From Climacteris rufus (lineage: Eukaryota; Chordata; Aves; Passeriformes; Climacteridae): DNA of 64,000 bases. A program made the translations under genes and the position numbers. Shown piece after piece: positions 1 to 10,783 of this stretch. Position 1 is the stretch's first letter. Every line of letters starts with the position of its first letter. The notes under the pieces were generated by a model. That model was not told the DNA's origin. It saw only the letters and a list, made by a program, of their open reading frames with translations, and made no database searches. The stretch lies in the NCBI GenBank assembly GCA_013398175.1, contig VZRZ01006166.1, positions 1 through 64,000 on the forward strand, given 5' to 3'.

Positions 1-180
1 TGCCACGCCCTCAGAGATGTGTCACACCCCTGTTTGCCCGATCCTGTTCGCCGCTCTCCGGGTCGCCACACTCCCTAGGGCCATTTTTAAACCTCCCGGC
101 CGCTCTCCTAAGGAAGCCCTAAATAGGCCGACCTGCTCAGCATGTTTTTAAACCTCCCGGCTGGTCTCCGAAGGAAGAAA
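1..180. repeat. GC-rich repeat edge with a 61-bp direct repeat
   Basis: The first 180 bases are far richer in G+C and CpG than the AT-rich DNA that follows, so this is probably the end of an inserted element running off the left edge. Two copies of a 33-base block lie at 84-116 and 145-177, 61 bases apart, with four mismatches. Each starts TTTTTAAACCTCCCGGC and ends AGGAAG. Read on the minus strand, each copy gives GGAGGTTTAAAAA, which resembles a retroviral U3 with a repeated TATA-like box. That reading is an inference. No terminal TG/CA pair or target duplication was identified, and a satellite-like repeat is also possible. Confidence 0.5.
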
Positions 181-3100
181 TTTAGGAATGCTTCTTTTTT
201 GTTCTGTGTTGTTTACTCCCACAATGCAGAAAGAAAATATTTGTTTGCTTATAAAAGTACATGTGAACAATGTCACCCAGTAGCCCCTAAACTGTGCACT
301 GCATAAAGTCTTGAATACATCCACAAAGAGGAGTGTTTCAATGAACAATCATACAAGAAGTCAAAAAAGGTGTTGTCATTCAAATAGCAAACTGGATTAT
401 CCCCTTTGTTCTTTCTAAATACTGTGTAAGAATTTCATGGAAGCAAGGATTTATACCCTCATATTTGTCTGGTTCCCTGTAATTTATATTTTTCTCAGGA
501 CAATTACATGTGACTTCTTTGAGAATGGAATTTCCATGAATATGATTCCACTCTAGTAAAAGAAAACACATTCCTGTATCATTGTAGGAAGAGGAGACAA
601 TCACATCAAAATATTATTTCTGTCATTACAAAAAGTAAGATTTAACAAATCTCTCTCTAGTCACAATGTTCACCCTTCTTTTTGGATCCAGTTGAATATA
701 AAATTATTTTAAATTGAGGTAACAATGAGTTTTGAAATCAGATTTTGAACAAAATATCCAGTTGCATTTGCAATGTGTATCCAAATACATTTATCAATAT
801 ACTGTGATAGATTTTTGCAGGTTAAAAACACAGGCTTATGAACCTTTCTATCATACAGCTACGAATGAAGATTGATTTGAAGAATCTTCAGAAAAAAAGA
901 TTAGAAGTTCAGTGAACATCTCAGTGTCTTAAAAGTAGTATAAACATTTCTGACTGATATTTATTCATTATATTTGTCATGGAGATTGACCTGAAAATTC
1001 TGCCTCTCATAAAAATATCAGATATTGAAGTGTAGTAGAGAATGAAATAATAAACCAAAATTAGCATTACCACTGCATGTCATTTTAATTTTTTTATTTT
1101 GTTCATGGGTTTTTTTTGCCAAATTGAGTATGTATTATCTTCTTTTTTGTCAGTGAGTTGAGGTCAATGAGACTTCAAAGTTCATAAAGATATTCCAATT
1201 ACAGTATTTTTAAAATAGTTGCCAATTCTGAAAATGATTCTTAGGTCTCAGACATTTTGTTCTATATATTTTGTTTACTCAAGAATTGAACGTATACAGC
1301 ATTAGACTGACCACATATTAAAGACTCATCAATCTGCCCCAAATCTTCAAGATAACTAAAGTCAGGCTGAACTCTCATTACCTGGAATTCATGAATGAAA
1401 TCCCATGAAGTCATATTGAGGAAAGACAATTACTGTTTCTGAAGAATATTAAGAAAATTTACATTCATTCTTTTACATTAGATTTATTCTTTTAAGTTTC
1501 ATTTTTTAATTTTTCCAGATCCAGGTAACTAAAGAGTATTTTATCTCTATTATTACTGACTGATGTATGGACTGGAATACATATCATATTCAATAAAAAC
1601 ATGGAAGAAATTTAAATTTTATATTTAATATATAAAAACATGGACGATATGGAAATGTATTTACATCCATGTAAAGTAATATATTTTATTTAAAGAAAAT
1701 CTCTCTTGCTTGAATTGTTTGTAGTTGCAAAGTCGTTTTGCTAAAGAATGAATTGAAAGTTTTCTGTCTTTCCCATTCCATTTATAACATATAAAAGGAC
1801 TGTTACAGTGTAACTTCAGACATCCTTCCATGTTTAGTCCCAAATTTTCTGTATAATGTAGGCACAAAAGTCTGATTGTAACAACCATCAAAACCAGATA
1901 TAATCAATATATAATAAATATACAAGTTCTTCTGATTTGGTGAGTTGACATATTATACATAATTGGTCATTTTTACATTTTTTTTTCTTTTAAACAGCTT
2001 TAAAATGTTAAATTATGAGGAACACTAATGGAATATCTCTTTCAGTTCTTGTAGCATTTAGACGGTCATACACAGGTCAGTTATAAATTTTTATGATTAC
2101 TTTGTCAGAAAACACCCATAAAGTGGGAAGACAAGGCTTTAAAATGCTGCCAGTCTTGCAACTTTACTGTTATTCAGCTGATTCATAATGTAACATCGGT
2201 GTATCATTTCCTAATATTGTATTCCTGGAACAGAAAACAGAGGATGAAGAAAGCAAAAGACATGGTTATAGATAAGCTGATAATCTGATGCCTTGGCAAG
2301 AAGGATCAACACAATTCTGAGGATGAATGAAGGGTACATGATGCAGATGCTGATGTACTTTCAATTCTGACATCCTTACTGATAAGCAACATGTAATACC
2401 AACAGAAAAAGACACAAAGTAAAAGTTTTCTCTGAGCATGACTTCTACTGCCCCTGGCAGCAATTAGTGTTACTTTCTAGGAAATACTTGACTAAAAAGC
2501 TAAACATGGTGTCATCTTACATTATTACCAAATGACAGCTGAGCATGCTTATGTCAATGTGTATGTATATATTTTGAAAGTTTTGCTGGGGTTTCAAGGG
2601 GTTTAGGGTTTTTTTTTTAAGAAAATATTCTTTCCATTTGATTTAGATATGAACTTTGGCATAAGGAATGTAGAGACAAATACAATATAGGATAAAGTAT
2701 CTTCTGGATCACAGAAGCCCTGAAAATCAAAGACTAAAATTCACACTTAAGGTGGAATAAAATTCAGAATTTCTTCTGTTTAGCTATGCCAGATATTAGG
2801 CCTCATTTATCAATTGCATTTCATTTCTTCATTTCATATTTAATTCATTTCCAAATTACAATATCCTCCATTTGTCTTGCTGATATGCAGTATAAAAATG
2901 GTCAAGCCAAGCAATTACATGTCACAATCCATTGGTCATCTGTCTTGGATGAGTAAGATCTCTAGAGTAAAATTCACTTATACTCTTCTTAGAAGATCAC
3001 ATAGAATTTCAATAGCTCATTGTTAAGCATTGGTTGGGAGTGTCTAAAACATGGTTTCTAGTTCTCTATATGCTATTCAGTCTACAAAAATATGTTAAAT

Positions 3101-3420
3101 ACAGGAAGACCATAAAATTATTTTCTTCTCATCTTGAAAAACCCATGCCAAAAATGCTCATAGCACAAGGTGTAAGAAATTCAAAGGTCAAAATCTACAC
3201 CTAAAGCACGTCAAAGAATGATGGGGAAACTTGCAATGGTCTTTGCCTTCATGATTACTGAAAAATTTGTTAAGGATAAATGGACATGTGACGCTGTGGA
3301 GCAGAAGAAGATATGAGAAAACATCCTTCTTCATAATGTCATTCTTCAGGGAAAACTAAAACCAACCAACAAAACTATTGTGGCTGAAGAAACTTCAAAG
3401 GAAACCAAACTGTGAAAAAT
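181..3420. other. AT-rich DNA without recognised genes or repeats
   Basis: This is unique-looking AT-rich sequence. The short open frames on the minus strand at 148-348, 380-604, 1661-1891 and 2266-2463 show no domain, no similarity I recognise and no convincing splice context. There are only short homopolymer runs, such as the T run near 2611. Confidence 0.6.
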
Positions 3421-4060
3421 GTTACAGAATCATAGGACTGTTCAGACTGGAACAGACTTTGAAAGATATCTGATCCAACCTTTCACAGGAAAAACCCCTA
3501 GAAGAGATTAGTTAGCAAACTATTTAATTGCGTCTTAAAAACCCTGAGAAGGTTATGGATGGTTGTGATTGATGGTTTTCACTGTAAAAAAAAAAAAGTC
3601 TTTCTTGTATTAAGATGAAACCTCTCTCAATGCAAATTGTACTTGTATTTCCTTGTCTTCTCCACGTGATTCCTTGTGAAGAGAGTCTCCATCTTCTTTG
3701 TAGCTAACCTTTATGTACTGGAATACTGTGCCTTCCCTTCTCTGGGGAGAAAAGACAGTTAATGGCTTTAAACTAAAAGACAGCAGGTTCAGATTAGATA
3801 TTAAGAAGAAATTCTTAAGAATTAGGAAGAAATTCTTTACTATGATGGTGGTGAGGCACTTGAACAGGTTGTCTGAGAAGCTGTGGACACTTCAACACTG
3901 TCTACTGAAAGTTGTCCCTGCCCGTGGCAGGGATCTGGAATCTAGATGATCTTTAAGGTCCCTTCTGACACAAATCTTTCCATGATTCTATGATTCTTCA
4001 ACCCTCCCTCATAAGATTCTCTAGGCCTTTGACCTTCTTTCTGACTATCGTGGTCTTATT
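3421..4060 (-). mobile_element. old CR1 LINE 3' end, interrupted by a younger CR1
   Basis: Reading left to right, this follows the reverse complement of an avian CR1 3' end. It opens with AGAATCATAG and 'tggaacagactttgaaaga' and continues through 'cctctctcaatgcaaattg' and 'gtgaagagagtctcc' to about 3744. The same element resumes at about 3999 with 'caaccctccctcataagat' and fades out near 4060. The gap is filled by a CR1 in the opposite orientation, so the older copy was split by insertion. The copy is old: many substitutions, and an A run near 3587. Family assignment is from memory of CR1 consensus patterns; subfamily not determined. Confidence 0.8.
3746..3998 (+). mobile_element. younger CR1 LINE 3' end nested in an older CR1
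   Basis: This is a 5'-truncated plus-strand CR1. It covers the C-terminal end of the ORF2 protein (residues resembling GFKL, RFRLDI, KKFFT and VVRHLNRL in the frame open from 3713 to 3949) and a short 3' UTR with 'gatgatctttaaggtccct' that ends in ATGATTCTATGATTCTT. That octamer tail fixes the 3' boundary near 3998. A 17-base block is duplicated in tandem at 3800-3816 and 3821-3837, which repeats a few residues. Both sides are flanked by halves of one minus-strand CR1, which gives the order of insertion. Confidence 0.85.
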
Positions 4061-7000
4061 CTGTTAAGGTCAGACCTAAAACAATGCTGCTGCTATGGAT
4101 GAAAGTACACTGCCTAATGTAGAATTAGATATATCAGTACCTAACAAGCACAGCACATGAAGCATACCTCTTGCCAAGATCTCTAACCCATGGCATCTCA
4201 ATCCATGCAATTTTGTCATTGCTTGAGGATGGCTGACTAGTGTATTGACTTCCTACAAAGAAAATGGATCTCATATATAGAAGTTGACTACCTGATTCCT
4301 TTAAGTATTTTTCAAAGAGCCCTCTGCAAGTATTTGCAAAATCAAGGTCCTAGTCATTTATCAAAGCAGAATCATATTCTGATGTTTCTGTTGCAAAAGC
4401 CCTTAATGAATAAGACCTTGAATGTTTAAAAAAAATTAATATGATTTATAGCGGTAATCCTCTTAAATACTCGAGTCCTTGCCAGCTTTCAACTAACAAG
4501 CTCAGTTATTAATGGCAGTAGTCTTACAACACTCAGGGATTACTGTTTAGGCTGCTGACAATGCATTGCTAGTGACCAGTTTTCAATGTGCAATCTGTTA
4601 TTGTATTTCACAATCAAATCAATGTTTAAAATTGCTTGAAGCATGATAACTTGCCTCTTCTAGCAAGCCCACTCTTAAAAAAAAAAAAAACAGCATTGTA
4701 TCATTCATTTTAGCTGTGATTAAAGGTTATTATTATTACCAGTAAGCTATCTGGCAACATTTTTTAGTTTGTGGTTTGATCAGGTAAACTTGAAAAGAAT
4801 ATGAAGCATAAAAAAATAACTTTATCTATAAAAAAAAAAGACAGATATGTCAGAAACCTGTCTACCTTCTCTTAATTCTTAATATGGAGTTTCTGACAAG
4901 CATACAGATTTGCCTTAATCATTTATTTATTTCATTGAAACTATCTTCATCTGTTTTCAATTTTTAATAAGTCTATTTAAATAAAGAGTAGTCTATTGGG
5001 ATGTTGATTTTATCTCTGAAAATCCTGAAGTTTTCTCTATTCAGAAAATGTAGGTGTGTGATATTTGGTGTAACATCCCTTGTTAAAAACCGAGATAATT
5101 CCACAGAAAGATCTCTAAACATCTGTATGTCTATGGCTAACACAACAAAGCAAATAATTCACTTAACTAGTGCTCTATGAAGCCTCTCTTTCATTTACTG
5201 CCTAATCCTGGAGCCACTGGAATATCCCAGACAGTTGCATTTCCTTTCCCCCCAAAAAATAAAAGACATAATGTGTCAATGTGACAGTATCTTCTTCCAG
5301 TTGTGTTTACTCTTGATATTTGGCAGCATCAACCTACCTTGCACAGATGGGTAAAGATTCTGAAAAAGAGACACTGTCTATTGTAAAAGCCCTTGATGAT
5401 CAAGTGGTCTTGCCTATGTAGCAGTACTTAAAATCTTCAGAATATCAGTATTTAGTCACACATTGTATAAAAAAATTCCAGCAAAAAAAAAGCTTGTTAT
5501 CCTTCACCCAATGACTTAGATAATGTTTTAATCAGGATCTATAACCCTTTTGCATCTGATTTGAAGCAAATTTAAAGTTATTCTATTATTAATTTTAGCA
5601 AAGCAACAAGATAGCCATTAGTCCTATAACAGCAAGTATAGAATTTTCCAGCTCCATGGAATTTTTGCTGGATTGGCAAAAACAGGTTTATATGTTTTTT
5701 TCCTCGTGGTATAGAGAATATGAGATATCTTTGTTAACTATAAGAGGATCCAGTTAAAGTACATTCTTCTGGCCACTAAGCTGAACAAGCTGCAATATGA
5801 TACAAGTACATGGAGCATCAGGATGAGTAACAGTAGGATATTATGTCTTGACTGAGCAAGAATAGATGACATTGCTAATTTTAAAATGAAAAAGCCTATT
5901 CTGCTTAAAGAATTCAACTGGTAACCACTGTTTTAAGAACCACTATTTTAAGAACTACTAGAATACTACTAGAACTACTTTAGTGATTTAATGTAAAACA
6001 TTACATTGTAGAAACATGCATTGTATATCGTTGTAGTGATATAGCTGTGAAAGAATTCTGGCAACTCTGAAGAATAAAAAAAGAGGAAAGGTTCATGGCA
6101 GATTATAGAAATACATTATTAGATATTGGCTTGAAAACACACAGGAAAAAAAAATGGGATACTGATTTTCTATGTTTCTGTGGAAGAAACAAGAATTCCA
6201 CCTGGACAACAAAAGCCCCAAATGGATGCCTGTGATTATTTTCTACACCAGCATAGCTTAGAGGAAAAGGGGCTTTGTTCTTTGCTACACAGATGGTAAG
6301 GGAAAGAGAACTGAAGGCTCTGCAAGACATTTCACAGAGACATGTCTGACAGGTGATCAAATCATTGAACACTTCTCCCTGAAAAACAATGTTCAGATGT
6401 AGTCTAAGCATACACCCTGTGACAGCAGGAACATACTTTCCTCTGTGTTGACATGCATTTTAATAATAGAAAAAGCAAGCAGAATTTCTGGCAATGACAA
6501 CACAACAAAAAAGTATATGCTTTCATGTTTATGAAGCAGAACTCTCATCAATTAATGTATTTCTTTACTTGGGGATGACTGTTTTAATAAGAAACTTTTA
6601 ACTTTTGATAGCATAAGAAAAAGTAGTGACTCAGATGTGGAAACTCTGTACAGTCTGGTTTAGAAGTAAATGGTCTTATTCAGTATTGGATTATAAATGT
6701 TGGTGAAAATGCTATTAATGGTGTTAACATGATGGCTTCCTACTAAATCATGTCCTTGATATTCAGAGCTAAACACATAAACAACATTTCAAGGCTGCTG
6801 TCACTCAGAAACACATTTCTGCAGAATATAAGCATATCTGTCACCCTGAGATGTACACAGAATTTTTTTAAATGCGAAAACGTGCTTATTTTTAACTCTC
6901 CATTGTCCAAAAATGACTGAAAGAGCCTACAGTATGTCAAGAAAATTGTAACTTAATCTCATAGCTCAAAGAAATAGATTACCAGAAATTATTTTCTTCT

Positions 7001-8133
7001 AACTCTTGTGACCTCGTTTTGTTACTTCATGTTCAATATTAAACATCACAAGTGTCACATAACCTATCTTATACATACTAAGTACACCTACTGTAAATTT
7101 ACAGAAGCTATCAGTGACAAATCTATTAATATGAACAGTTAACCAGTATTGACTTCTTATACTGTGTTGAACAACCTACAGGAAAAGATCTTGAGTATTT
7201 CCTTTCTTCATCTAGTGACACAAAACATTTAATTCACTGTTTATTGCAGAATGAATCAGAAACTTTTTTAGAAATGGGAATTAATTTCAATAATATAGGA
7301 CTAGTATAAACACACTAACACAACAAAGCTGTGTCAGCTAACCTGTATATCTGCAAAACCATATATTTTGCTATAAATTAACAACCATGGCAAAGAAACA
7401 ACCTAAGCGTGTACCAGCTGAGAATTTGATCTTTCATATAGGCTCCAGAATGTTTTCACATATACGGTACTTCCTTAGAACTTTGATAGTAGATATTTGT
7501 TAGTATGTCTGTTGTGAAGAAATTCTGTACAACCAGGATAATTACCTTTGATACAAATCAAATTATTTGCACCAAAATTGCTAGTATTATTATGCATTTT
7601 GGTCATTATATTATTGACAGTTTGAGGACTGAGTAAATATAAACATACAAGGAATGATACTTCCTGACTTTTCCTCCTGGTTTCCTTTATTCCTTATTGT
7701 TTCTGAAAATCTGAAAAGAATATTTCAAGAGATAATATGCATTGTTCATTGAACATAAATAATTAATTAGCAAACATGTTTTAAACAAATGTATGCCTTC
7801 TTTTACACAGTGAAAGGAACATTTAGCTGCAGTACTCTACAAATAGACAACAGATTAACTGTTTATTTAAAAGATGTCAAATTAATCTGCCCTAAATTGA
7901 AATTATATTTACATTTTCATCTTTCCTAGAGAGAAAGGTTTGAAAAATGGTTTCTAGGAAAGTTTTTTCCCGCTGTCTTTTGTCTTCTTCAATTGTGTGT
8001 TTCATTCTGTGGTGCAAAAGAGAAATAGCTTTTGCGTTTTTCCAGGTAGGCACAGGATGGTCCAGTCACACACAAATGAATAAACCACTATAACCATAAA
8101 GTGGAAGCTGGAAAAGTGTTGCAGTTTCAAGTA
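4061..8133. other. AT-rich DNA without recognised genes or repeats
   Basis: No gene was identified. Minor items are an A run at 4677-4690 and a local tandem at 5923-5955, where an 18-base block beginning AACCACT recurs 15 bases later. A 102-codon minus frame at 6103-6411 has no domain or motif and is judged a chance frame. Confidence 0.6.
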
Positions 8134-8275
8134 TCTCACAGAATCACACAATGACTAAGGTTGGAAGGGGTCACAGGGAGGCTTCTGGTCCTACCTTCCC
8201 AGTCAAGCAGGGTCATTCTAGAGCACATCGTACAGAATTGTATCCAGAGAGTTCCATTTCCATTCAGTGCTTTTT
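8134..8275 (-). mobile_element. CR1 LINE 3' end fragment
   Basis: The block begins with CAGAATCACACAATGACTAA, then 'ggttggaaggggtc' and 'gtcaagcagggtcattctag', ending near 'tatccagagagttcc'. This is the reverse complement of the 3' end of an avian CR1 subgroup whose antisense reads AGAATCACAGAATG...GGTTGGAAGGGACCT. Only about 140 bases survive. The rightward end is gradual, so the 8275 boundary is approximate. Confidence 0.75.
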
Positions 8276-10070
8276 TCTAAGCCCGGCTATAGGAAAAATC
8301 ATGTTCTTAAGCAAACAAGCTAAATAATGCACCCGACTGCTGTTCCGTTTCTCCATCTCTGTCATGCAAAGAATTTTGTAGAGTTTTGGGCTTGCAGAGT
8401 TGAAGTGTTCTAGAATTTTATTACTGCAATCAGGATGAATGAAGGAAGCAGATATTCACACCGTTCCCTTTCTCTTCATGTTTGTTCATGTCAGCTCTAA
8501 CAATATACTACCTAAAAATTTGATTTTCATATTTTTCTAGAGTTACTATTCTTGTTATAAGGAACATTTGAATGTTCAGAAATTCTTATTATCTGGTATT
8601 ATCTACAGAAATTATCTGTGTAAACTTACTGAAATAATTAAAATTCATCCCATAGCAATTGTGAATGTTCAGTCTGACATTTGACTAACCATGTAAATTT
8701 AAGAAAAAGCCCATAATTTCTTTGCAACACAGGTTTCCTGAAAGGTTTCCTGGGTTAATCACTGACAGGAGACAAGACAAGAGTGTACCTTGGTACGTGG
8801 TGTGTAGACAGACTATTTAGAAAAAACACAGACAAAAGATATTACATGTCTTACATTCCTTATGACCTCAAAGCTGTTTTAGAAAAACACGCCAAATTCT
8901 GTATCGGTTTTGTTGGGTCAAAGCTCTTTAGAAAAACACATGAATACTTTGTACGAATATTTTTGTACAAACTTTCTGTTTTAGTCATTAGAAATTACTG
9001 ATAATCATAAACCCTCTTTTCTGTTGGGACAAAACATTTCTTCTTGATATTATAGGATTACAACAGTTTGGCAGTGGTTTGCACCCTTATAATTTTCCCA
9101 ACGTATGTATTCTTCTCTCTACTGAGGCTGACTGCTCTCTTTTAAATTATCTCATGCTTTCTCTACCTAGATGTAATCACTTTCAAGACTGGTCTTCATC
9201 AAGAAATGGAGAAAAAAGGCTCAGAGTCTATTTACCACATCCCCAAATCATTGCAAATAATGGCTGAAGATGATAGTTTCTTTCTTAGTATCTTTAATTC
9301 TCTTGTGAAATGCAGGAAATGCATCATTTTGGAAAGTTGTAAATGTAAGTGGCACTGTGGCAAAGACTATGTAAAATCTCCAGTCTAGTGAAATACATAT
9401 CATAAATTAATATGTTTAATTGAAAATTAATGAAATTAAGAGGTGTAATCTCTGCTACAACTAACAGAAAATTATTTCATTTTTAAGTAATGAGTGTTGC
9501 CATAGTTTCAAAGTCATGTAACCTGATGACCTGCAGTGCTAGAACCGGAAGATACACAAGAAAGGATTAGGAGTTACCCAATAAATGGCTGACTACTTGC
9601 CAGCTAGAAGGGCACTCAATGTTTAGTCATTCTACATAAACATATATGTAACATGACACTACACTATGACATTTTGGAATGAATTTTCTTATATTATTCT
9701 ATTAGGAGAACATGCTGACAAAATAAAATATATATTGATATGTGTATTCTACTTTTAACTATTTTCAAGGTAATTCCAGATATGAAGTGTGGAATTGTTT
9801 TCCCAGCTGATTATTGTATCAATGTGTAAATATCAAAATTGGGATATCTAGATGTCAATAACTGAGCTGAGTAAAAATAGATATTGAGCTTTGGGAGAAA
9901 CACAGCTTCACTGATGTTTTTCTGGTTCCAAGGGGATTACGCCACCCATAAACAAGACTGTCACTATATGATTCAAAGTTTTAAAATATAACATTTTTAT
10001 ACAGGACTGTATATAATTTTTAATGTAGATTACTTACAATAACATAATTATCTGGAATAATATAAAATTA
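8276..10070. other. AT-rich DNA without recognised genes or repeats
   Basis: Open frames at 8783-9001, 9079-9267 and 9206-9388 on the plus strand are short, overlap in different frames and carry no recognisable domain. Nothing else was identified. Confidence 0.6.
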
Positions 10071-10098
10071 TGTGTGTGTATATATATATATATGTATA
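10071..10098. repeat. TG/TA dinucleotide microsatellite, LTR target
   Basis: A run of TG repeats passes into TA repeats and directly abuts the left end of the solo LTR. Its last six bases are the left target-site copy. Confidence 0.9.
10093..10098. repeat. target-site duplication, left copy (TGTATA)
   Basis: TGTATA lies immediately outside the left LTR terminus and is repeated exactly outside the right terminus. Six-base duplications are usual for class II (ERVK/alpharetrovirus-like) avian elements. The site is in TA/TG-rich DNA, so a chance match is easier than elsewhere, but both copies sit exactly at the inferred ends. Confidence 0.8.
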
Positions 10099-10307
10099 TA
10101 TCGCGCTGACCGCTGGCCGCCCAGTGGCCTGGGCAGACGACAAGGTCGGTGTCCCAAGCAGAGTGCACAAACCAAACCCCTGTCAGCAGCTGTCGGTGCT
10201 GTTTGCAGGAGGCTCCAAGGAGAGCTGGCAGCAGTGAGGGTGCTGCTAGGCAACAAGGGTGACAGCAAAGGACGAGAGAGGGCCTTCTCTTCTCCTGCAG
10301 TCCCAAC

Positions 10308-10313
10308 TTTATT
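10308..10313 (-). terminator. LTR polyadenylation signal
   Basis: AATAAA on the minus strand lies about 80 bases downstream of the TATA-like box. This is a compact U3-R arrangement, leaving about 190 bases of R/U5 to the LTR 3' end. Confidence 0.75.
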
Positions 10314-10390
10314 CAACCCCCGAGGGGGCAGAAGATCTCGCTGGAAGGGGGGGCTCGAGGAAAAGGTGTTGGGAGAGAGGTGATAGCACC

Positions 10391-10398
10391 TTTTAAAA
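10391..10398 (-). promoter_or_regulatory. LTR TATA-like box (TTTTAAAA)
   Basis: The self-complementary TTTTAAAA sits in a GC-rich setting (CCGG upstream on the minus strand). It lies between the CCAAT cluster and the poly(A) signal, where a U3 core promoter is expected. Confidence 0.6.
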
Positions 10399-10432
10399 CC
10401 GGGGAAGGGAGAGAGGGGAGCAAAGGAGCAAA

Positions 10433-10592
10433 CCAATAGGGAGATGACAAGGGGTGACAGGGAACCAATTACAGAGGAGTAGGGGAGGAACACATTTGAA
10501 CCAACCAATTACAATCCAAACAGAACAGGACTTTCCAGAGCTTCATGCATAACCAACGAACTACATTATTAAACATGAAGAACGGAACCAAT
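10433..10592 (-). promoter_or_regulatory. four CCAAT (Y-box) motifs in U3
   Basis: CCAAT occurs on the plus strand at 10433-10437, 10465-10469, 10505-10509 and 10588-10592, so it reads ATTGG relative to LTR transcription. Spacings are about 32, 40 and 83 bases. Arrays of reverse CCAAT boxes upstream of a TATA box are typical NF-Y sites; NF-Y binding here is inferred, not shown. Confidence 0.6.
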
Positions 10593-10777
10593 GGGGTTAA
10601 GGGAAGACAGAAGCATCTGGAACAGAGGGAGGAGATGCTGCAGGAGTGACATCCAGTGGGGAACAGCCTTAAACCTTGGTCTTGCCCTCAGATCCACCCT
10701 CAGGGTCGGAGTCCTGGGCGGGGAAATCCACCAACTAGATGTCACTCAGCCCCAAGGTGGGCTGGGTCACCGCAACA

Positions 10778-10783
10778 TGTATA
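10778..10783. repeat. target-site duplication, right copy (TGTATA)
   Basis: This is an exact match to the six bases left of the LTR. It directly follows the terminal ACA of the plus-strand right end. Confidence 0.8.

Larger units (their letters stand above)
10099..10777 (-). mobile_element. solo LTR of an endogenous retrovirus (class II-like)
   Basis: This 679-base GC-rich block has the anatomy of an LTR read on the minus strand. Its 5' end (right side) reads TGTTGCGGTGACC and its 3' end (left side) reads GGTCAGCGCGATA. These form an imperfect inverted terminal repeat matching at 10 of 13 positions, with the final CA decayed to TA. Four CCAAT motifs are followed by a TATA-like TTTTAAAA and an AATAAA signal in the right order. 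A 6-bp target duplication flanks it and no internal gag-pol-env sequence is present, so it is a solo LTR left by LTR-LTR recombination. The open frames inside it (for example 10068-10508 minus and 10072-10383 plus) have no recognised product. Confidence 0.9.

Noticed and set aside
6103..6411. 102-codon minus-strand open frame
   Set aside because: It has no recognisable domain or signal, and its composition follows the local base bias.
9206..9388. 60-codon plus frame rich in Cys and Lys near its end
   Set aside because: The cysteine spacing does not match a zinc finger, it overlaps another frame at 9079-9267, and no splice signals support it.
10068..10508. 146-codon minus-strand open frame and overlapping frames at 10034-10306, 10072-10383 and 10591-10818
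   Set aside because: They lie in a GC-rich solo LTR, where stop codons are rare by composition. LTRs of this kind do not encode a protein here, and no domain is visible.
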